This document shows positions 57,536 to 64,000 of a stretch of 64,000 nt of DNA, piece by piece. The notes beneath the pieces were generated by a model. That model was not told the origin of the DNA, searched no databases, and saw only the letters and a list, made by a program, of their open reading frames with translations. Each line of letters begins with the position of its first letter. The stretch's first letter is position 1. The translations under genes and the position numbers were made by a program. This stretch comes from Chiridota heheva (lineage: Eukaryota > Echinodermata > Holothuroidea > Apodida > Chiridotidae), in NCBI GenBank assembly GCA_020152595.1, contig JAIGNY010004481.1:62001-126000 (forward strand), read 5' to 3'.

Positions 57536-58542
57536 GCAACTTAACCAACTTGGAAAACACAACAAAAAATTTAAGAAATTAAAAACGAGCTAACCATAAA
57601 CTTCCATTTCTTTTTGTTGAATTCTTTGAAACATGATAATATTCCCAAGTCTCTGTAACAAATTTTATCCTAAATAGTAATTGGGAAATGCTGATGATGA
57701 AATTCTGATGTTCTCTTACAAAATCCAGGATTTGATATCAACTCGCTGCCAGTGCACAATCCAGGGTTGCCAGTTTGGCTGATTACTGGCCAAATTTGGC
57801 CGTTTTAAAACATGTTTGTTTGCCTTGTAAAAAAATTCAGTATCGGTCAAATTGGCCGATTTTTGCCGTTTCGAAAATCTTAGTGAACTAAACTTATTCT
57901 TTTCTTAATTTCACCTAAAATCAATAAAACATCACCCGCCAATGGCAGTGCTACGGAGGGGAAGGGTTGGGGGGGGCAGATTTGCCCGTGCCCACGAGAT
58001 CGTTTTTCCCCGGCCCGAACTTTTCCCCAGAAAATTTGGTAATGAGTGACATATTTTGTCCGATTTATAGGCCTTTTCCTCCCATGAGACAACATTTTCC
58101 CCATGACCCTTTTGGTGTACATCCCCTTATTAACCATATTATAATCCTGAGAAATCTCCAGGCAACCCCTTTCACATTCACGATTTTCAGGTAAATGTTT
58201 TGCTGCTCTTGAAACCATGGAGGTACACTGTTGCAACACACACCGCGCTTCAGTCGACGACATACGACACCACAAGGATGTTTTTGTTTTTATTTGGCAG
58301 CCAGCCTCAAGTGACCTCACGCAGGTGAAGATCCAGGATTGATTGTTTTTCTATACGTAACAATAGCGCTCCTATACGCTTGAGTTAATTATTGAATGGC
58401 ATTCTTGTGTGTACTGTAGATTGTAAGTTTCTGTTTGAAACTGTTTTGTTTTACATGTTTTGACCATATTAATGTTACACCAACCAAGGTACCACTTTAG
58501 ATTCATACAGCAGCAACTACTATATGTCATTTGCTGACACCC
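57536..58542. other. No gene recognised
   Basis: It has ggccaaatttggccgtttta at 57788 and an inverted echo tcaaattggccgatttttgc at 57847, a small repeat pair. A G-rich spot follows at 57956-57978. The sequence at 58190-58330 is less AT-rich but unassigned. Confidence 0.4.
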
Positions 58543-58569
58543 AAAAAAAAAAAAAAAAAAAAAAAAAAA
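58543..58569 (+). repeat. A27 homopolymer
   Basis: An uninterrupted A run. No retrotransposon body or target duplication was found next to it. Confidence 0.9.
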
Positions 58570-58764
58570 TTGGGTATAAACACAACATTGAGGTATATAG
58601 CCTATATAGGCTACCCGAGTCCCTAGATCATGTTCCACATATAGTTTATATAGATATAGACAGGGCCGCGGGACCTGGTATCTCTGGCCCACGTTCCTCC
58701 CCCTCAATAATATACATAGTGGTATAATAAGTTAATAGGCCTATATTTCAAGAAAAACAATGCT

Positions 58765-59640
<876 letters not shown>

Positions 59641-59720
59641 GAAATAAAATGAATCGATAAATAAATTAATTAATCAATCAATCAATCGATCGATCAATCA
59701 ATCAATCAATTAATGATTTT
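59641..59720. repeat. ATCA tetranucleotide tract
   Basis: aatcaatcaatcaatcgatc and similar runs following aaataaattaattaat. The tract probably arose as a continuation of the adjacent TA tract. Confidence 0.9.
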
Positions 59721-62633
59721 TTGTTTCTCATTTAGCTGTGTGATGTATTCTTTGCAATTTCAAAATGATTTTGTGGACCTTTTTTTTGCAGACCTTGTTT
59801 CATTGTATGAAATAGTAAAAAGTTTTAGTATGGCACATAAAAGACTCCGTACTAAAATAAAAATTTCCTGAGTCTCCCAGAAATCTCAAAAAAGTTGTTA
59901 GCTTTTTTAGCTCAATATCCCTTTAAGGGATTTGGGCTTATATGATGACTAAATTAAGAGCCAGGTTCTTACCCGGATACGTTCGGATTTTTGCAGCCTG
60001 TTTATAATATCCTATGCGTCTTTTGGATATTTTACTGTGTTGCTATGTTTGGCTTAGATAGATCGATATGTTGATGCAATAACAATTCATATCGTTGCGT
60101 AGTTTTAATGAATTCTGCATTCCAAAATTCACTTAAAATCTTTCAAATCCTCGGATTTTACTCGGCGCAATCCGAATGAATTTAGCATATATGATAACAT
60201 TGGCTCGGGAAATACCACCGAATATATCCGATTGAAAGGAAACTATGTTTTCGTTGGCTGGAGCGTTACTTCCATTGGAAATGTTTATATATTTCTTTGA
60301 ACGTTAATTGGCTGTTTCTGTATGATTAGAAACAATTTTTCAGAAGTTACTAAAGTAAGGTATATTTGGCAATGTATATAAATACCTAGCTTCATCAATT
60401 TATTTTTCTGGTAGGTTTTACTAATGAAAAGGATGATAGATTTGAATGAAATACATCAACTTTGTGGGAGAATGTGTTGCTTGTAATGTCATACTGAGCC
60501 TTTTCCTGTTCCTTTATTGGTATTTTTTGTGAACCTTAAAATTTGAATATCTCCTGGTAGGAATAACATATCAACATGATTTTTCTATTAAATTGTTTCT
60601 AAAACTTTTTTTTATTCTTAGAAAAGGTTATTAAAAACATGAGAACATTCCTTTAAAATATTCATAAAAGAGGACATTGGATGTAGTTACAAACCTGCAT
60701 AAACCGTTTATGAAATAAATCTCATGAATTAATTCTTCAAATTAATTAAACAAAGTGTAATACCACCAAGATAATCAGACAACAAGAATAGATATTCTAA
60801 TTACTAAACAATGCATATCTGAAGTGAAAGAACGGGTGGATAGATCAACGAATGGGCGCCGGATACACGGAAGAACCGACGTACCAGACAGATGGACAAA
60901 CTAGTAGACTTGTACAGATATATATCCCCATTCATCAAGTACCCCAGCCTGTTGTCTAACATCAACTTTATACTTGTAATCAATTCTAAAGCATATTTGC
61001 TTTCATTATACTATCACCGTTAGGTGAAATGCAATACATTTTCGTACACAGACGAGTTCAACAGTTGCATGGTAAAATGTAGTGTTTACCAAGTTATGTT
61101 TACTTTTTACATAGGTGGTTTAACAACTGATTTGAGAAATTATTCTATCCATGCTGGGAAGTAGATCGGTTGTTAAGTTTGGAATGTAACAGTTTTAGCA
61201 AACAAATGAAGTGATATAATACGAGACATACCAACAGGCTATAGAAGCACCGTTTTAATCAGTCAAGAACCGTGACTCATGCATCTTTTACAGACACAAT
61301 ACAATGGGCCGCATGAATGATTCACCCCCTTACATCAGCGATATTCGGTTTTTCCAAATGTTGGCCAATTGAACATCTCAAGGTAACCGAAAATTCACGC
61401 ATCACTGCCCCCACACTCCATACATAAATTGTACAATAATACATACACTGTATATACGTGAGTACGGAGTTTATTTCGGGAATGCTATAAGATGACACAG
61501 CGTGTACGTTATTAAAGAAATATTATGAGGGGTGCTGCGAGTAGCAACGTCGTAAATATCGGTGCACAATATTGGCACAAAAGCTATGGGGTAGGAAGTA
61601 CCTTCCATAGCAAGAGGAACATAAGTTCCCTTCGTATTTATTTCTTACATATTTGTTTCAAAGCTTTTTTATACCACAGTGACTGGTTACCGAAATAACG
61701 GTTGTGATAATTTCAATACACCACGGGGCGGATTGAACTGATAAGCCTTGTTAACAGAAAACAATTTGGGCCGGTCTCAACATCTCCCCCATGTATGGTA
61801 AAAGGTAACCTGACGAAACTGATCAAAATGAATATTTAAAAGCCAAAATCAAGTGAAAAAATAAGCAAACAACGACCGCAAACAGCTTTTAATCTTCCGG
61901 CGGGGGGCCTCTCGGGGGCGGGAAGGGGGATCCGGGGTTGGGAGAATTGAACCCTTTTCCCCTCATTATCTGTTACTCAATACACAGATTTAAGTTATGA
62001 AAAATATGTTTCGTATACATAGTGCAATCCGTGACATAACCATATTTTCTTCTCTCGATAGTCGAAAAAAAGAGCCTTACACGTTACCAAAGTAAGGATA
62101 AATACCAGGGTGAGGCTAAACTTACACCTTACCAGGTGGTGAAAACGCGTTTGGGGGACTACCCTGAGCGTGGACACACGTGGAGTAGCGTTAAAAGCTG
62201 GGCGAATATGGGGTAAGACTGTCGAAGGTGCCTAATTAATGTTTATCCACACAAACAGGTGAGTTTTGTCGAAGAAATTTATCCGCTGTAACCCCCTTTC
62301 TCCCTTCTCTTAAATTTTAGAAAGGCTGAGATTCCCTCTAAATCACCATTTGAATTGTCCCTGTTCCAGCTTCCATTATGCTTAGAGCAACTTAAGATAG
62401 GCCTAAGTCCCAAAATTCACAAAAGGTTGCAATATTTTAAAAGACTTTGCACTATTTAAAAAAACTTACAAAAACTTGCACTATTTTAAAAACTTACACT
62501 CAAGAGCATTGAGCAGCATTTGGAGTAATTCTCTTAGCTGTGAACCTTTAAACCGTTGGTGTTTCTTTGAAATTTTTATTAAATGTTTAGATATAATTAA
62601 TGATAAAAAGCTAAATAAAAATGATACAATTTT
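59721..62633. other. Largely unassigned 2.9 kb; one clan arm
   Basis: 60530-60656 resembles a reversed TTAA-clan form C right end (aaatttgaatatctcctgg, tattcttagaaaagg, gaacattcctttaa). 62430-62500 has a short tandem of ttgcactattt-aaaaactta. The rest looks low-copy, with no recognisable gene. Confidence 0.45.
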
Positions 62634-62890
62634 TAAAGCTAATTCCATCCAAGCCATTAGGCTCATTGAGCCAGTGCTTATCCTCGGTTTCCATGGCGCA
62701 AGCGGATGAGAGTACATTACTCCCCTTGAACAGGATGCCAGCCCATCGCAGATTAAGTCCCCAGCAGTGCTGGTACTCATTTTACACTTGAGTGAACTGA
62801 AGCAAGTAGAGTATAGTGTCTTGATCAATGACACGATGCAGCGCTCACGACGGGAATTGAAGTCGGTACCTTTTGAATACGAGCATGACT
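62634..62890 (-). mobile_element. SINE-like repeat, copy 2
   Basis: It matches 2731-2992 block for block: agctaattccatccaagcc, ccatggcgcaagcgg, cagcagtgctggtactcatt, gtgtcttgatcaatgacacg and cgggaattgaagtcggtacc. It is followed by an A-rich run (62895-62909). The B-box-like motif is more eroded than in copy 1. Confidence 0.6.
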
Positions 62891-63375
62891 CCACAAAAAA
62901 AAAAAAAAAGGTTCCCAGTCGGATGTATTTAATTCTTAACTTAGGCGTAAGCCATAGTGTTCATATGTAGTGTAACATTGTGAGTAAGCCTATTGTTAGA
63001 CTAGACATTACACTGAATTTCATACAGTTGTAGACCTAATGACATGCGGCCTGCTTACTCATGAAATTTGAATAAGAATGATTACCAACCATGCCACTAG
63101 CAATGTACTAAAAACAGAAGAAGAAAAAAAATGTAACAGCAATGGAAAACGTCTTTTTTGATTTATCTGACACAAATTGATCAATACTGCCGACTTCACA
63201 CGCGAACGTTAAGCTGAACTTCTGAGGTAGCCTGTTGAAAGTTGAACGCGTATGTACCATACCATAACAACAGCAGAATGCTTCGAGGCAAAATTGGCCA
63301 ATCAGAAGCGGTGTCTCACAACCTGGACATAATTTACCAATGAGATCATAATTTTTCACCAGAAGAGTAGTGTTA
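62891..63375. other. No gene recognised
   Basis: Contains ggccaatcag (63297) and accaatgag (63338), CCAAT-like motifs about 40 bp apart. Without a gene downstream they cannot be called a promoter. Confidence 0.3.
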
Positions 63376-63560
63376 ATAATAATAATAATCGTAGTGCTTA
63401 TATAGCGCTTTTAAACTGTCATAGACTTTATCAAAGCGCTTTACAATTATTACCCTGGTCACTGGGCCTTAACTCTCCTGAAAACTTTCTCACTCCCTGG
63501 GGAGTCACAAGCCCGTTTTATCAGCAGCCATATACAGGCGCCGGGCTCCAAACACAAAGA
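63376..63560. repeat. Dispersed repeat with TAA start and tatagcgctttt
   Basis: taataataataat followed by tagtgcttatatagcgcttt, tcaaagcgctttacaattat, cactccctggggagtcac and ggcgccgggctcc. The paired agcgctttt / aaagcgcttta motifs and TAA tail fit a short dispersed repeat common in marine animals. Class uncertain. Confidence 0.6.
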
Positions 63561-64000
63561 TTAAGACTATCAAAATGGCATGAAAATAACCAGGAACGGG
63601 GTGGGATTATTTTAACCAGGATCTTTTTTTTTTTGTACCCAATGTTTTTTAGAGTGCATCTTCATTTTTCAGACCAAATATTTAATTTGTAAATTTTTCA
63701 AATGTTTCATGGCCAGGTATAGACGAGCCTTAAAGAAAAACAGAGCGAAACGAAATTAGAGATTTTTCATATGCGTTTTCATATGCAGTGGCCGATAGTT
63801 GCCATTTGAACAAGGAATAGTGCCTATTAGGTCCAACACGGTTTCACGAGGGGTAACTTATCATCTCAGTCAATGGGAAATGAACCGTGGCAGTTTGTTT
63901 ACCATTTTAGAAAATCCTGCATAAGATTTATTTCCAAAGTATGATTGAGACTAATGCCTAACGCTTCACTTTAAGAAAGGGCTCCCTTAAAACACGGACG
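63561..64000. other. No feature recognised
   Basis: AT-rich sequence to the window edge. Confidence 0.4.

Noticed and set aside
56339-57593. Three overlapping forward reading frames of 360-400 codons
   Set aside because: They arise because the pyrimidine-rich strand cannot form stop codons. The protein is a Ser/Leu/Pro repeat in all frames with no start context, domain or frame preference.
57880-58320. 146-codon minus-strand open frame
   Set aside because: No recognisable domain, and the right part looks like a G/C-rich dispersed repeat edge. Left uncalled.
63290-63345. Promoter suggested by two CCAAT motifs
   Set aside because: No transcript start, exon or CpG-rich context could be tied to it.

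Overview
The window reads as animal genomic DNA that is AT-rich, gene-poor and dominated by transposons. It is most likely from an echinoderm or another ambulacrarian. This rests on an APE-type non-LTR retrotransposon with a 2A-like peptide of the kind described in sea urchins, on the many TAGGCCTA/CCTAGG and TACTGTACAGTA motifs, and on SINE-like and hAT-like repeats typical of marine deuterostomes. The species is not determined.

I can support only one host gene: PTP4A (PRL phosphatase), on the minus strand. Its first coding exon lies at 40839-40943, behind a long leader that starts at a strong splice acceptor at 41570. Its second coding exon lies at 5230-5322. Both exons keep phase 0, and together they give the first 66 residues. 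The intron between them is 35,516 bp. The catalytic exons must lie beyond the left edge. Everything right of about 41.6 kb is upstream of the coding region and may hold unrecognised non-coding first exons.

Layout: 0-5 kb has GATC-rich repeats, a TTAA MITE, a hAT element, a SINE and small minisatellites. 5-15 kb has PTP4A exon 2, then a clan of TTAA-bounded foldback-type elements, an (AT)n tract and hAT MITEs. 15-19 kb has a broken RNase H-bearing LINE split by a 1.8 kb insertion, which itself contains a second LINE flanked by duplications of about 170 bp. 19-25 kb has a hAT element with a perfect 8-bp target duplication, a foldback element with unequal arms, and a 2.3 kb hAT-like element with nested content. 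25-32 kb has paired hairpins, further copies of a 1 kb hAT family and G-rich repeats. 32.6-33.9 kb has a 30-bp minisatellite of about 43 copies. 35-40 kb has a repeat interrupted by two hAT elements. 43-47 kb has hAT and TA-flanked MITEs, then the 2A/PHD-finger LINE relic. 47-64 kb has a 180-bp tandem repeat, a 1.09 kb hAT element, a 1.15 kb pyrimidine-rich array, a very long (TA)n tract, and large stretches in which I recognise nothing.

No tRNA, rRNA, CRISPR array or intact transposase was found. Apart from PTP4A, every coding trace is a decayed transposon. Many insertions can be ordered from target-site duplications, so the window is a readable record of nested transposition inside one large intron.
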